This document shows, piece after piece, positions 45,801 to 55,900 of a DNA stretch of 64,000 nucleotides. The notes beneath the pieces were generated by a model. The model searched no databases and was not told the DNA's origin. It saw only the letters and a program-made list of their open reading frames with translations. Location: contig NZ_CP060436.1 in the NCBI RefSeq assembly GCF_003590145.2, forward strand, positions 2,733,001 to 2,797,000, given 5' to 3'. Positions within the stretch are counted from its first letter, which is position 1. Every line of letters starts with the position of its first letter. Both the position numbers and the translations under genes were made by a program. Origin of the DNA: Pseudooceanicola algae. GTDB lineage: Bacteria; Pseudomonadota; Alphaproteobacteria; Rhodobacterales; Rhodobacteraceae.

Positions 45801-47141
45801 TCAGGCGGCGACTTCGACCGCCTCAACGATGCGTTGCAGGACACCGTCCAGCAGGTCCATATCTTCTGCCTCGCCCATGACGCGAATCAGCGGCTCTGTC
45901 CCGGATTTGCGGATCAGCAGCCGCCCCGCACCGCCAAGCCGCCCTTCGCCATCCGCGATCGCGGCCTGAACCGCGTCGCTTTCCAGCGGTGTGCGCCCTT
46001 CTGCATAGCGGACATTCACAAGCTTTTGCGGAACCGGTTCGAAGACCGTGCTGAGGCGGCTGGCGGGCTCGCCCGTCTCGACCATCGCGGCCAGGAACTG
46101 CAGCGCCGCCAACAGGCCATCGCCGGTGGTGGCATGGTCGGTCATCACGATATGGCCGGATTGTTCACCGCCAAGGTTGAACCCCCCCGCCAGCATCCGT
46201 TCCACAACGTAGCGATCCCCGACCGAGGTCCGCTCCAGCGCGACGCCCATATCGTTCAGATAGCGTTCCAGCCCGAGGTTGGACATCACCGTTGCCACAA
46301 GCGTGTCATTGGCCAGCCGCCCTTCGGCCTTCCAGCGCCCGGCGATCAGCCCCATGATCTGATCGCCATCCGCCACGCGGCCGTTTTCGTCGATCAGGAT
46401 CAGCCGGTCGGCATCCCCGTCCAGACAGATCCCGACATCGGCGCGGACCTGGCGGACCATCTCGGCAGCGGCTTCCGGATGGGTCGAGCCGCAATCCTGG
46501 TTGATGTTGTAGCCGTTCGGCTCCACGCCCATGGTTACGACCTCGGCGCCCAACTCCCACAGCACGGCGGGGGCGGTGCGGTAGGCGGCCCCATTGGCGC
46601 AATCCAGCACGATGCGCAGCCCATCCAGCCGGGTGCTGCGCGGGACCGAGCCCTTGGCGTATTCGACATAGCGGCCCTTGGCATCGTCATAGCGCCGCGC
46701 GCGGCCGATGTTCTGCGGCTGCGCGGGCGGGACACCTTCGTTCAGCAGGCGTTCGATTTCCGCTTCGGCGTCATCGGACAGCTTGAACCCATCGGGGCCG
46801 AAGAACTTGATCCCATTGTCTTCCGCCGGGTTGTGGCTGGCCGAGATCATCACCCCGACATCCGCCCGCAGGCTATGGGTCAGGTAGCCGATCGCCGGGG
46901 TCGGCACCGGGCCGAGCAGAAAGACATTCATCCCGGTCGAGGTGAAGCCGGCGGTCAGCGCGTTTTCCAGCATGTAGCCCGACAGACGGGTATCCTTGCC
47001 GATGACCACCCGGTGTTCCTGGCTGTCGCTGCGGAAATAGCGCCCTGCCGCAGCGGCCAGCCGCATCGCCACATCGGCAGTCATCGGCCATTTGTTGGCC
47101 TGGCCGCGCACCCCGTCGGTGCCGAACAATTTCTCTGCCAT
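45801..47141 (-). CDS. glmM: Phosphoglucosamine mutase GlmM
   Basis: A 446-residue enzyme converting glucosamine-6-P to glucosamine-1-P for peptidoglycan and LPS synthesis. It starts [16 protein letters not shown]. The phosphoserine loop is [20 protein letters not shown], the metal loop [13 protein letters not shown], the sugar loop [10 protein letters not shown] and the phosphate loop [12 protein letters not shown]. Length is standard. A longer in-frame reading upstream has no homology and overlaps the divergent mutase gene. It is convergent with the TrpD2-like gene. Confidence 0.97.
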   Translation of the reverse strand: MAEKLFGTDGVRGQANKWPMTADVAMRLAAAAGRYFRSDSQEHRVVIGKDTRLSGYMLENALTAGFTSTGMNVFLLGPVPTPAIGYLTHSLRADVGVMISASHNPAEDNGIKFFGPDGFKLSDDAEAEIERLLNEGVPPAQPQNIGRARRYDDAKGRYVEYAKGSVPRSTRLDGLRIVLDCANGAAYRTAPAVLWELGAEVVTMGVEPNGYNINQDCGSTHPEAAAEMVRQVRADVGICLDGDADRLILIDENGRVADGDQIMGLIAGRWKAEGRLANDTLVATVMSNLGLERYLNDMGVALERTSVGDRYVVERMLAGGFNLGGEQSGHIVMTDHATTGDGLLAALQFLAAMVETGEPASRLSTVFEPVPQKLVNVRYAEGRTPLESDAVQAAIADGEGRLGGAGRLLIRKSGTEPLIRVMGEAEDMDLLDGVLQRIVEAVEVAA

Positions 47142-47400
47142 AAGCTGAGCCCCGATCCTGTGACGACCAGCGCAGAAGGCGCTGTATCTGGTCGTATAGG
47201 GCCTGTGCCGGCTGCTGTCCAACGCGGCCTGACAGGGCTGAAACTTTGCCCGTTTGTCCGGCGCGCACCCTCCCGTGGCGCCAAGCCGATGGCAATTTCG
47301 TGCAGACCCTCCGGGCGGCGAATTGATCCGGCCACGCAAGGCCGCTACCACTTGCCCGGCACGAACACTCGTTTTAGCAATTTTGACTGGACGCCTTGGC

Positions 47401-48897
47401 ATGACAAAACCCATTTCCGACGTCACCCCGAATACCTGGGAATTTCTCCGCGACCCGATGATCAAACCCACGGGTTTCCGCGAATATGACGCGCGCTGGA
47501 AATACCCCGATGAAATCAACCTGCCGGGCATGACCGCCCTTGGCCTCGGCATCGGGACCCAGATGCACAAGCGCGGGATCGAGCCCGTGATGGCCGTCGG
47601 CAACGATTATCGCGACTATTCGCTGGCAATCAAGAATGCCCTGGTGCTGGGCCTGATCCAGGCCGGCGTGACGGTCAAGGACATCGGCCCCTGCATCACC
47701 CCGATGGCCTATTTCAGCAGCTTCCACCTGGGCGTGCCCGGCGTGGCCATGGTCACCGCCTCGCATAACCCGAACGGCTGGACCGGGGTGAAGATGGGCT
47801 TTGCCATGCCGCTGACCCATGGTCCGGACGAGATGTCCGAGCTGAAGGAGATCGTTCTGGAAGGCAAGGGCGAGGCCCGCGCCGGTGGCAGCTACGAATT
47901 CGTCGAGGGCGTCTTCGAGGCGTACATGGACGATCTGGTTGGCGATTTCAAAATGTCGCGCAAGCTGAAGGTTGTCTGCGCGTCGGGCAACGGCACCGCG
48001 GGCGCCTATGGCCCCGAGGTGCTGAGACGCATCGGCATCGAGGTGGTCGAAAGCCACAGCACGCTCGACTACACCTTCCCGCATTACAACCCGAACCCCG
48101 AAGCCATGGAAATGCTCCATGACATGTCCGACACGCTGAAGGCAGCCGGTGCGGATCTGGCGCTTGGCTTTGACGGCGACGGCGACCGTTGCGGCGTTGT
48201 GGATGACGAAGGCGAAGAGATCTTTGCCGACAAGGTCGGTGTCATCATGGCCCGTGACCTGATCAAGCTCTACCCCGGTTCGACCTTCGTGGCGGATGTG
48301 AAATCCACCGGCCTGTTCGCCAGCGATCCCGCGCTGATCGAAGGCGGCGCCAAGGCCGATTACTGGAAAACCGGTCACAGCCACATGAAGCGTCGTGTCC
48401 ATGAACTGGGCGCTCTGGCAGGTTTCGAGAAATCCGGCCACTACTTCCTGGCCGAGCCGATCGGCAAGGGCTACGACGACGGCATGCGCGTTGCGGTCGA
48501 GATCTGCAAGCTGATGGATCGCAACCCGGACATGCAGATGTCGGACCTGCGCAAGGCCCTGCCCAAGACTTATTCGACGCCGACCATGTCGCCCTATGCT
48601 TCCGACGAAGAGAAGTACGGCATCCTGGATCGCATCGTCGCCCGCCTGGTCGCCGATACCCAGGCCAGCGGCAGCTTTGCCGGCAAACCCGTCAAGGAAG
48701 TCGTCACCGTGAACGGCGCACGCGTCATTCTGGAAAACGGCTCCTGGGGGCTGGTGCGGGCCTCTTCGAACACGCCGAACCTGGTGGTGGTCTGCGAAAG
48801 CTCGGAAAGCGAAGAGGAACTGCGGGCGATCTTCAAGGCGCTGGATGAAACGATCCGCACCGAGCCCGGTGTCGGGGACTACGACCAGACCTTCTGA
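47401..48897 (+). CDS. Phosphomannomutase/phosphoglucomutase
   Basis: A 498-residue alpha-D-phosphohexomutase (ManB/AlgC type). The phosphoserine loop is [18 protein letters not shown], the metal loop [17 protein letters not shown], the sugar-binding loop [13 protein letters not shown]. The C-terminal phosphate loop is [14 protein letters not shown]. It supplies mannose-1-P or glucose-1-P for nucleotide sugars, which fits the polysaccharide genes at 55-58.5 kb. Start at 47401 chosen by homology; upstream in-frame codons lack it. A strong terminator follows. Confidence 0.92.
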   Translation: MTKPISDVTPNTWEFLRDPMIKPTGFREYDARWKYPDEINLPGMTALGLGIGTQMHKRGIEPVMAVGNDYRDYSLAIKNALVLGLIQAGVTVKDIGPCITPMAYFSSFHLGVPGVAMVTASHNPNGWTGVKMGFAMPLTHGPDEMSELKEIVLEGKGEARAGGSYEFVEGVFEAYMDDLVGDFKMSRKLKVVCASGNGTAGAYGPEVLRRIGIEVVESHSTLDYTFPHYNPNPEAMEMLHDMSDTLKAAGADLALGFDGDGDRCGVVDDEGEEIFADKVGVIMARDLIKLYPGSTFVADVKSTGLFASDPALIEGGAKADYWKTGHSHMKRRVHELGALAGFEKSGHYFLAEPIGKGYDDGMRVAVEICKLMDRNPDMQMSDLRKALPKTYSTPTMSPYASDEEKYGILDRIVARLVADTQASGSFAGKPVKEVVTVNGARVILENGSWGLVRASSNTPNLVVVCESSESEEELRAIFKALDETIRTEPGVGDYDQTF

Positions 48898-48945
48898 AGC
48901 GGCCCTGCCCCGTTCCCTTCGGGGCGCATGACCGGATCAATTTCG

Positions 48946-48981
48946 AAAGCCGACGGATCGACAGGATCCGCCGGCTTTTTT
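48946..48981 (+). terminator. Strong intrinsic terminator after the mutase
   Basis: AAAGCCG-A-CGGATC pairs with GATCCG-C-CGGCTTT (13 pairs, one A-C mismatch), followed by a run of six T. It lies between the mutase stop and the end of flgI on the other strand. The A-rich 5' side means it could also work for the minus strand. Confidence 0.9.
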
Positions 48982-48995
48982 ATGGGCGCGCCGCG

Positions 48996-50096
48996 TCAGC
49001 GGACGATGAAATCGGCATGCAGCGCGCCGGCCGCCTTGATGCTTTTCAGGATGTCGATCATGTCACGCGGCGCCACGCCAAGGGCGTTGAGGCCGGCCAC
49101 CACTTCGGACAGGGTGGTGCCACCGTCAACCTCAGCCAGGCCGATACCGGGTTCCTCGATGATGTCGGCCTGGGTGCGTGGGACCACGACGGTCTGACCT
49201 TCGGCAAAGGGATTTGGCTGCACGACCAGCGGTTCTTCCTGGATGCGCAGCGTCAGGTTGCCTTGCGACACCGCCACCCGGCTGATCCGCACGTCCTGAC
49301 CCATGACGATGGTGCCGGAGCGTTGGTCGACCACGACCGTCGCCCGCGTTTCCGGTTCGACCCGGATGTTCTCGATCCGGCCAAGCGCATGGGCAGGAGA
49401 CGGCATCCTGGTCTGCGCGATATCCAGTTGCACGGTGCCTGAATCCAGCATCACGGCGACTCCACGGCCGAAATCGCGGTTGATCGCCTGTTCGATCCGC
49501 CCGGCCGTGGTGAAATCGGGATTGCGCAGCGCCAGCCGCAGGCTGGTTAACGATGACAGCTGAAAGGCGACCTCGCGTTCGACCCGGGCGCCCGAGGGGA
49601 TCACCCCGGCAGTCGGCACGCCCTGGATAACCTGCGCGCCATCCCCTTCGGCAGAGGCGCCTCCGGCGATGATCGTGCCCTGGGACACCGCGTAGATCTC
49701 TCCGTCTGCCGCGTTCAGCGGCGTCATGATCAACGTCCCGCCCAGCAGGCTGCTGGCGTCCCCGATGGCCGAGACCGTCACGTCGATCGTGCCCCCGGCG
49801 CGGGCAAAGGGCGGCAGGGTCGCCGTGACGAAAACAGCGGCCACATTCTTGGGGCGGAATTGTTCGCCGGTCACGTTGACGCCGAGCCGCTCCAGCACAT
49901 TGCTCATGATCTCTTCGGTGAAGGGCGCATTGCGCAGCCCGTCGCCCGTGCCATTCAGCCCGACGACCAGACCGTAGCCGACAAGGTCATTGCCGCGCAC
50001 CCCGTCGAATTCGACCAGATCCTTGATCCGGATCGGCGCGGCATGGCCCAGCTGAGGCAAGACCAGGAGAAGACACAGAAGCAGGCGATGCAACAT
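48996..50096 (-). CDS. flgI: Flagellar P-ring protein FlgI
   Basis: A 366-residue periplasmic P-ring protein. The signal peptide MLHRLLLCLLLVLPQLGHA precedes IRIKDLVEFDGVRGNDLVGY. Conserved FlgI stretches include GLVVGLNGTGDGLRNAPFTE, NVAAVFVTATLPPFARAGGT and the C-terminal LSEVVAGLNALGVAPRDMID. Its ATG overlaps the flgL stop (TGATG), so it is coupled in the flgEKLI operon. Confidence 0.97.
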   Translation of the reverse strand: MLHRLLLCLLLVLPQLGHAAPIRIKDLVEFDGVRGNDLVGYGLVVGLNGTGDGLRNAPFTEEIMSNVLERLGVNVTGEQFRPKNVAAVFVTATLPPFARAGGTIDVTVSAIGDASSLLGGTLIMTPLNAADGEIYAVSQGTIIAGGASAEGDGAQVIQGVPTAGVIPSGARVEREVAFQLSSLTSLRLALRNPDFTTAGRIEQAINRDFGRGVAVMLDSGTVQLDIAQTRMPSPAHALGRIENIRVEPETRATVVVDQRSGTIVMGQDVRISRVAVSQGNLTLRIQEEPLVVQPNPFAEGQTVVVPRTQADIIEEPGIGLAEVDGGTTLSEVVAGLNALGVAPRDMIDILKSIKAAGALHADFIVR

Positions 50097-51103
50097 CAGA
50101 GATAATCCGTCAGGGACAGGCGAGACAGCTTGACCGTCACCGCGTAGAGGCTTTCCAGCTGGAACTGGACGTCTTCCAGCCGGGTCGCGGTTTCGTAGGG
50201 ATCGACCTCGAGCAGGTTGGTCCGGGCCATCAGGAAACTGGTCCGTTCCGCGGAAATCCTGACCATCCCCTCTTCGGCGCGCGACTGGGTGTAGCCGAGA
50301 TCGGCGCGGATCCGCACCAGGGATTGCTGTTCAAAGGACATGCCCTCGCCCGCGGCGCCCAGCATTTCCTTCTGCAGCGCATCCGGGAATCCAAGCGCGC
50401 CGTCCCCGGCGAGTGCCGCCATGGCCGCATGTTTCAGCAGCACCCGGATCGCCGGATCATCGGCGCGCAAGTCCAGGTCCACGGTTTCCCCGGCCCCCAG
50501 TTGGAAGGGCGACAGCGACGTGGTTGCGCCCAGATAGGCGGTGGTTTCGTATCCGCCGCCCGTATCTTCGAACCAGGCATCAAGCTGGGCCTGAATGCCG
50601 GTCAGGGTGGTTTCCCCGGCGACGAGGACGCGCAATTCATCTAGTATCTCATCTGCGCTGATCAGGGCCGCCGTATCGGTATCGACACCCGAGAACATCG
50701 ACCGCCCCGCGATATCGGTGTTGAGCGCGCTGACCATGACCCGCATGTCCTGCACAGCCCGGTCCGACACATTGCCGACCACGGACGAGAGGCCGGCATT
50801 TGAGGCGCTCATCGCGGCAAGCCCCAGATCCGACACCAGGTCCTGGAACTTGCCCAGCACGTTCTGCATGCCGTCGGTGAACAGGATCGCTTCGCCCGTC
50901 GCGTCTTCATAGGCGTCCAGCAGGGTCAGGTTGCGGTCGACATCGGCCAGGTAGGAATAGCTGCCCGACAGATGCCGGCCTATATCCGAGGTCTTGCCGC
51001 TGGACAGTTCCTCGACAAGCGAGCCCATCCGCGTCTTGAGATCGACATTCTGCTGACGCAGCATGAAGCTCTGTGCCAGGTCGCCTATGGAATTTATGGA
51101 CAT
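50096..51103 (-). CDS. flgL: Flagellar hook-filament junction protein FlgL
   Basis: A 335-residue HAP3-type protein. The N-terminal flagellin-like coiled coil (SFMLRQQNVDLKTRMGSLVE) and the C-terminal heptad helix (ISAERTSFLMARTNLLEVDP, LEDVQFQLESLYAVTVKLSR) match FlgL. The middle is variable, as usual. It lies 3 bases after flgK and overlaps flgI. It is exported by the flagellar type III system and has no cleavable signal. Confidence 0.9.
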   Translation of the reverse strand: MSINSIGDLAQSFMLRQQNVDLKTRMGSLVEELSSGKTSDIGRHLSGSYSYLADVDRNLTLLDAYEDATGEAILFTDGMQNVLGKFQDLVSDLGLAAMSASNAGLSSVVGNVSDRAVQDMRVMVSALNTDIAGRSMFSGVDTDTAALISADEILDELRVLVAGETTLTGIQAQLDAWFEDTGGGYETTAYLGATTSLSPFQLGAGETVDLDLRADDPAIRVLLKHAAMAALAGDGALGFPDALQKEMLGAAGEGMSFEQQSLVRIRADLGYTQSRAEEGMVRISAERTSFLMARTNLLEVDPYETATRLEDVQFQLESLYAVTVKLSRLSLTDYL

Positions 51104-51106
51104 GAC

Positions 51107-52564
51107 TTAGATCCCCATCAGAATATCGAGCATTTCCTCGATCGTTTGAACAAGCCGCGCATTGGCGGAATAAGTCTGTTCGACAAGCAGCATTCTCTGC
51201 ATTTCGGCATCGGTATCGACCCCGTCCGTCAGCAGCCGCTCCTTAAGCTCTGCCGTCCGGGTATTGGCAAAGGCCAGGTCCTGATCTGCTGTATTTCGAT
51301 CGCTAGAGACAATGGACATGAAACTGGAGCCGAGCGAGGTGGCCGACAGCGCCTCGGTCCCGAAAACGGCCGAGGTGGGCGTGCGCCGGGTGTTCAGCGC
51401 ATCCTTCATGTCATAGATCAGGCTTGCGTCGCTGGCGCTGCCGGCGACAGTCGCGCCCAGCCCGTCGCGCAGGTGCCAGGTCGCCCCGCCCTGGTCGGGA
51501 TCGACGATGGCATTGACCGCGATCCGCGCCGATACCCCGATCTCATCCGCTGAATCAAAGACCAAACCGCCATCGGTGAACAGACCCGCATCGCCCGCCG
51601 CGCGGGTCGTATCCACCCCGGCATCCTGGAACCGTTCGATCATGTCACGGGCTGCCGTGTCGAGATTGGCCTGCGCTTCGACCGCAAAGACATCGCGGAT
51701 CTCGAACAGGGCCGACAGTCGGGCGCCGCCGATGGGATCGTTGATCGTATCGGTTTCCACTGCAATCCCGTTGATCGTAAGCCCCGACAGGAACCCGCTG
51801 TCCCGCGTCAGATGCGGGGTGATCGTATTGGTGCGGGTGAAATCCAGCGTCGCGGGCGAGCCGTCGATCAGGATTGCCCCGCCCGGCGTGTAAAGCGCGA
51901 CAGATCCGTCGCCGCGATCCGCTTCGAGCACCGGGATGATTTCGGACAACTCATCGATCACCGACTGGCGATGGTCCCGCAGGGAATTGGCATCGTCCCC
52001 AAGGTTGATCGCCTTGCGGATCGAGACGTTCTGCGTATGGACCTGCTCCAGCAGCACATTTGTCCGATCCACGGTCGCATCGATTTCGGCATCGGCCTCT
52101 TCGCGGATCGTCTGGATACCGTCGGAAATGTCCTGGAACGTGTCTGCCAGGTCCGTGGCCGCATTCAGCACCCCCGTCAGACGTTCGGGCAGATCGGGCC
52201 GTGCGGCGGCCGAGATCAGGCTGGTTTCAAAGCCGGCCAGCCGGGAGACCAGCGAATCGGCGTCCTCCGGCGTACCAGTCAGCCCCTCCATCCTGGTCTG
52301 GTAGGTCGCGCTGGTCTCGGCATAGGCATTGCCGGACCCGGCCATCCGCCATTCGCTGACCAGCTTGTTGTCCATATGCCGGACAACGCCGTCGATCCTG
52401 ACGCCGCCATAGCTGCCGACGCCACGGCTGGAAACTTCCAGTTCGCGGCGGCCATAGCCATCGTTCAGCGCGTTGGCGACATTCGACGATACGACAGAGG
52501 CCGCGCGTTGCGACATCGTCAGCCCGGAAAGGGCATTTGACAGGGCTCCGGACAAGCTCATCAC
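51107..52564 (-). CDS. flgK: Flagellar hook-associated protein FlgK
   Basis: A 485-residue HAP1 protein. It begins SLSGALSNALSGLTMSQRAA with the rod/hook-family N-terminal signature ASVVSSNVANALNDGYGRRE. It ends in the family C-terminal coiled coil LLVEQTYSANARLVQTIEEM. It caps the hook and joins it to the filament through FlgL. It is somewhat short for the family, as alphaproteobacterial FlgKs often are. A gap of 55 bases separates it from flgE. Confidence 0.92.
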   Translation of the reverse strand: MMSLSGALSNALSGLTMSQRAASVVSSNVANALNDGYGRRELEVSSRGVGSYGGVRIDGVVRHMDNKLVSEWRMAGSGNAYAETSATYQTRMEGLTGTPEDADSLVSRLAGFETSLISAAARPDLPERLTGVLNAATDLADTFQDISDGIQTIREEADAEIDATVDRTNVLLEQVHTQNVSIRKAINLGDDANSLRDHRQSVIDELSEIIPVLEADRGDGSVALYTPGGAILIDGSPATLDFTRTNTITPHLTRDSGFLSGLTINGIAVETDTINDPIGGARLSALFEIRDVFAVEAQANLDTAARDMIERFQDAGVDTTRAAGDAGLFTDGGLVFDSADEIGVSARIAVNAIVDPDQGGATWHLRDGLGATVAGSASDASLIYDMKDALNTRRTPTSAVFGTEALSATSLGSSFMSIVSSDRNTADQDLAFANTRTAELKERLLTDGVDTDAEMQRMLLVEQTYSANARLVQTIEEMLDILMGI

Positions 52565-52619
52565 TCAGGCCTTTCTGCTAGAGAGGAAAGGGCTGGCGCC
52601 GGTCAGGCGCCAACCGGAC

Positions 52620-53921
52620 TTATCGTTTGATATTCGTGGTTTCCTGCAGCATCTCGTCCACGGTCTGGAAGACCTTGGCGTTGGAGGAATAGGCGCGCTG
52701 CGTACGGATCATGTCGGTCAGTTCGCCCGCCACATCGGTGCCCGATTCCTCGCGCGCATAAGACACGATATCCCCGGTCGGGCCGTCACCGGCATCCCAG
52801 AGGTAATAGGGTCCGCTGTCGGTCGTGGCGATATAGGTCTGGTAATCCATCGATTGCATGCCGTTCGGGTTCGAGACATCCGCCAGCGGCACCTGATAGA
52901 GGATCTGGACGTCACCGTTGTCGAAATTGGCCCGGACATAGCCGGTTGCATCCACCTCGACCCCGGTCAGCGTGCCGACCTCGGCCCCATCCTTGGAGAT
53001 GCCTGTCGGGGCGAAGGTATCGGACAATTGGGTCAGACCATCGGTTGTGCCGAGCAGGCCCAGGTCGATCTCGATCGGGCCCCCGGCGACGGTGACCACG
53101 ACCGTTCCGGTGGTCGTGTCATAGGCGGCACCGGCGGAGCCGAGCGTGACGCTTGCCAACGTGCCGCCGCCTGTCCGGGTATCGTTGAAGGTCAGGTCGT
53201 AGTCACCGACCAGCGTGCCATCGACCTCGTCCGTAATCTCCATCGTCCAGGCGTTGGAGGCGGTCGTTCCGGACACATCCGGCGTGAAGACGATGGTCAA
53301 CGACTGCGCCTTGCCGAGATTGTCGAAATATTCGATCGACAATTGCGCGGGGTCGCCCGATGCGGTCGGCTCCGTCTCGGTCGCGGGCAGGTTCACGCCC
53401 AGCCCGATTTCGGTTGTGGGGTTGCCGGAGAAGGAGCTGGCGTCGATCTGGATCGGCTCCAGCCCCGTGTCCGTTTCACGCGACACGGCAGGGAAGCTGC
53501 CATCCGCCGAGGCCGGCCAGCCGAGCAGCATCAGCCCGCTGGCCGTGCGCAGATAGCCTTCTTCGTCCATTCGGAAAGATCCGGTCGTGGTCAGCATCAT
53601 CTGGCTGAAGGTGCCGGTTGCCTCGACCTCGGTCGCGCTGGCGACGGGCAGCATGCCCCGTTCCCGCACCGCGAGGTCGGTCGCATTGTCAGTAGGCACG
53701 ATGGATCGCCGTTGGTCGATAATGCGCATCGTTGACGCCCGGACGCCCCCGGCGGTATAGCCCGCGCCGCTTTCCCCCAGCACGAGCGAGTGGAAGTCGG
53801 TCTGCACCTTCTTGTAGCCATAGGTAGAGGAGTTCGCGATATTGTCTGCGATCGCGGCAAGGCGGGTCGCATTGCTTTGAAGGCCTGCGACACCCGCATT
53901 GAGGGATGAGGAAATAGTCAT
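52620..53921 (-). CDS. flgE: Flagellar hook protein FlgE
   Basis: A 433-residue hook monomer. The N-terminal signature AGVAGLQSNATRLAAIADNI (with NSSTYGYKKVQTDF next) and the C-terminal ELTDMIRTQRAYSSNAKVFQ with TVDEMLQETTNIKR are diagnostic. The middle (about 130-330) is a variable beta domain exposed on the hook surface. It heads flgE-flgK-flgL-flgI and has a CtrA-like box about 60-75 bases upstream (53981-53996). Confidence 0.95.
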   Translation of the reverse strand: MTISSSLNAGVAGLQSNATRLAAIADNIANSSTYGYKKVQTDFHSLVLGESGAGYTAGGVRASTMRIIDQRRSIVPTDNATDLAVRERGMLPVASATEVEATGTFSQMMLTTTGSFRMDEEGYLRTASGLMLLGWPASADGSFPAVSRETDTGLEPIQIDASSFSGNPTTEIGLGVNLPATETEPTASGDPAQLSIEYFDNLGKAQSLTIVFTPDVSGTTASNAWTMEITDEVDGTLVGDYDLTFNDTRTGGGTLASVTLGSAGAAYDTTTGTVVVTVAGGPIEIDLGLLGTTDGLTQLSDTFAPTGISKDGAEVGTLTGVEVDATGYVRANFDNGDVQILYQVPLADVSNPNGMQSMDYQTYIATTDSGPYYLWDAGDGPTGDIVSYAREESGTDVAGELTDMIRTQRAYSSNAKVFQTVDEMLQETTNIKR

Positions 53922-53980
53922 GGATACGCCTTTCTGCTGCGTCGACCTTTTCGTCTCGCAACAGAGCTAAGCGCGCTGCA

Positions 53981-53996
53981 TTAAGATGCAGCTAAC
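53981..53996 (-). promoter_or_regulatory. CtrA-type box upstream of flgE
   Basis: The plus strand reads TTAAGATGCAGCTAAC, i.e. TTAA, seven bases, CTAAC, one mismatch from the CtrA consensus TTAA-N7-TTAAC. It overlaps a perfect dyad GCTGCAT-TAAG-ATGCAGC (53975-53992). CtrA drives flagellar genes in several Rhodobacterales, so this may be the activator site for the hook operon. Confidence 0.5.
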
Positions 53997-54046
53997 AACT
54001 AAAATCCTCGCTACTTCAGCCCAGCCAGGCCTGGGGCCAACCACAG

Positions 54047-54877
54047 TCAGCCGTTGTCGCGCAGGAGGATGATTTCCAGCCGATTATTCCTGGGGGACAT
54101 GGGGTTACGAACCGCGATCTCGCGGTCCGCATGGCCGGTAACGCGCACGATGCGATCGTAATCAAGACCGCTGCCGGTCATCAACTGGCGCATCGCCTCG
54201 GCCCGGTCAGAGGACAGGGTCCATACCGGATTATCGTTCAGGACCAGCGGGCGCGCATGGACGTGGCCTTCGACGGCGATCTTGTTGTCCACCAGCGCCG
54301 AGACCCGCACCAGCATGCCAGCCAGTTGCACCAGAAGGTTGCGCGGTACGGTGGTTTCCTCGACGAAAAGGGTCGCATCCTCGTTGTCGAACAATTCGAT
54401 CACCAGGCCTTCGTCCGTGACCCGCGTCACGATATGCTTGAGGATTTCGGGGTGCACATCGCTTTCCCCGGCCTTGCCGACCAACATTTCCTCGACCTGG
54501 CGCAATTCGGCGGTTTCCTCATCGAATTCCCGGTCATTCCGGCCGCTTGCCTGGGCTTCCTGCGTCGGATTGGCCGACGTCGCGCCAGTGCCGACCTGAG
54601 GAGTCGCGATCTCTGAAAAGACGCTTTCGCCGCCGAAGGCACCATCGCCACCCCCGGACACCGGACTGATTGCAATCGTCGGAGCGAAGTAATCCGCGAG
54701 TCCCTTGCGTTGTTGTTCCGTCGTCGCGTTCAACAGCCACATCAGAAGGAAGAAAGCCATCATAGCCGTCACGAAGTCGGCATAGGCCACCTTCCAGGCG
54801 CCGCCGTGGTGACCACCGCCGCTGACCTTTTTTACCTTCTTGATGATAACTGGCGCGACATTACCTTGCCCAGCCAT
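54047..54877 (-). CDS. motB: Flagellar stator protein MotB
   Basis: A 276-residue stator subunit. The single transmembrane helix carries the proton-path aspartate in AYADFVTAMMAFFLLMWLL (about 30-50). The C-terminal OmpA-like peptidoglycan-binding domain contains VEGHVHARP, LSSDRAEAMRQLM, TGHADREI and NNRLEIILL. The ATG at 54877 was chosen: AGGTGG lies about five bases upstream and it gives the usual MAGQGN start. A GTG eight codons earlier falls inside a ribosome-binding-like GGAGG. motA is not adjacent. The 125-base gap to flgE holds the CtrA-like box. Confidence 0.93.
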   Translation of the reverse strand: MAGQGNVAPVIIKKVKKVSGGGHHGGAWKVAYADFVTAMMAFFLLMWLLNATTEQQRKGLADYFAPTIAISPVSGGGDGAFGGESVFSEIATPQVGTGATSANPTQEAQASGRNDREFDEETAELRQVEEMLVGKAGESDVHPEILKHIVTRVTDEGLVIELFDNEDATLFVEETTVPRNLLVQLAGMLVRVSALVDNKIAVEGHVHARPLVLNDNPVWTLSSDRAEAMRQLMTGSGLDYDRIVRVTGHADREIAVRNPMSPRNNRLEIILLRDNG

Positions 54878-55030
54878 ATCCACCACCTGTAGTTCACCCA
54901 CCTCCAGACCTAGCCGAGGCGCATTGCAGAGAGCTTAACAGCCGCAATTTTCCCTATTTGGCAGGACCCCGGCTTCGCGAAGATCCGAAGGAACCGTTCC
55001 TTAACCAAGCCTGCCCTAGCTGGGCGGATC

Positions 55031-55900
55031 ATGATTGAAACCACTCTGGACGACTCATGCGATATCCTTGTCCTCGGCAGTCGGGGACGGGCGGGGCGTT
55101 TGCTACGGTGCCTTTGCCCCCACCCGACACCGGGCGATCCCCTCCGCCTGCGTTGGCAAAGCCGCCGGGGCGGGGACGGATACCTTGCCTGGCAGCCAGG
55201 TCTGCCCCCGCCGCAGGGGCTGCGGGCGAAAACGATCCTGGCGCTCTGGGGTGTGACGTCGGGCTGCGATGCGGCGCTGCGGGTCAATAGTGAACTGGCT
55301 TGCGCAGCTCTGGAACTGGCGGGGCAGATCGGGGCCGAGCGTGTCCTGCACCTGTCCAGCGCCGCGGTCTATGGCGCTGGACAGGTGCATCCTGCTCGGG
55401 AAGACGGTGAAACCCGCCCCCTGTCGCCTTATGGCGCCGCGAAGCTGGGGATGGAGGCTGCAATCGCGGCCTGGCACAGGAATACCCCTCGGGCGCCGGT
55501 TGCCAGTGTCATCCTGCGGCTCGCCAATCTGGCGGGGGCGGACATGCTGTTCGGCAACCTCGGAAAGGGCGGCGGCATGGTTCTGGATCGCTTTGCCGAT
55601 GGGCAGGGGCCAAGTCGCAGCTATCTTGCCCCGCGCGACATGCTTGCCGTGGTTGCCGCCTTGCACCGCCACAAGGGCGCCCTGCCGCCGGTGCTGAACG
55701 TCGCCGGACACCACGCCGTACCGATGGCGGATATCCTGAGCGCGGCCGGCTGCGCCTTCGGCTGGCGTGCCGCACCAGAAGGGGCGCTGCAATGCCTCGA
55801 GATGGAGAGCGCCTTGCTGGACGGATTGACAGGGCCGCTGTCTGACAGCAGCGATGCCCGATGCCTGGTCGCACAATGGCGCGAAGGGCAACAGCCGTGA
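55031..55900 (+). CDS. NAD-dependent epimerase/dehydratase-like (SDR) protein
   Basis: A 289-residue extended SDR relative. The N-terminal nucleotide loop is DILVLGSRGRAGRLL (glycine pattern altered from GxxGxxG), the catalytic Ser lies in LHLSSAAVYG, and the YxxxK motif in SPYGAAKLGME is intact. It probably modifies a nucleotide sugar. A 17-bp perfect inverted repeat lies inside the SSAAVYG coding region (55347-55389). Its stop overlaps the sugar-transferase start (GTGA). Confidence 0.8.
   Translation: MIETTLDDSCDILVLGSRGRAGRLLRCLCPHPTPGDPLRLRWQSRRGGDGYLAWQPGLPPPQGLRAKTILALWGVTSGCDAALRVNSELACAALELAGQIGAERVLHLSSAAVYGAGQVHPAREDGETRPLSPYGAAKLGMEAAIAAWHRNTPRAPVASVILRLANLAGADMLFGNLGKGGGMVLDRFADGQGPSRSYLAPRDMLAVVAALHRHKGALPPVLNVAGHHAVPMADILSAAGCAFGWRAAPEGALQCLEMESALLDGLTGPLSDSSDARCLVAQWREGQQP
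55347..55389 (+). repeat. 17-bp perfect inverted repeat inside the SDR gene
   Basis: TGCACCTGTCCAGCGCC (55347-55363) is exactly complementary to GGCGCTGGACAGGTGCA (55373-55389), with a nine-base loop GCGGTCTAT. It falls in the codons for the catalytic segment LHLSSAAVYGAGQVH. A perfect 17-bp stem in coding DNA is far longer than expected by chance and could stall polymerase or ribosomes. Confidence 0.85.
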
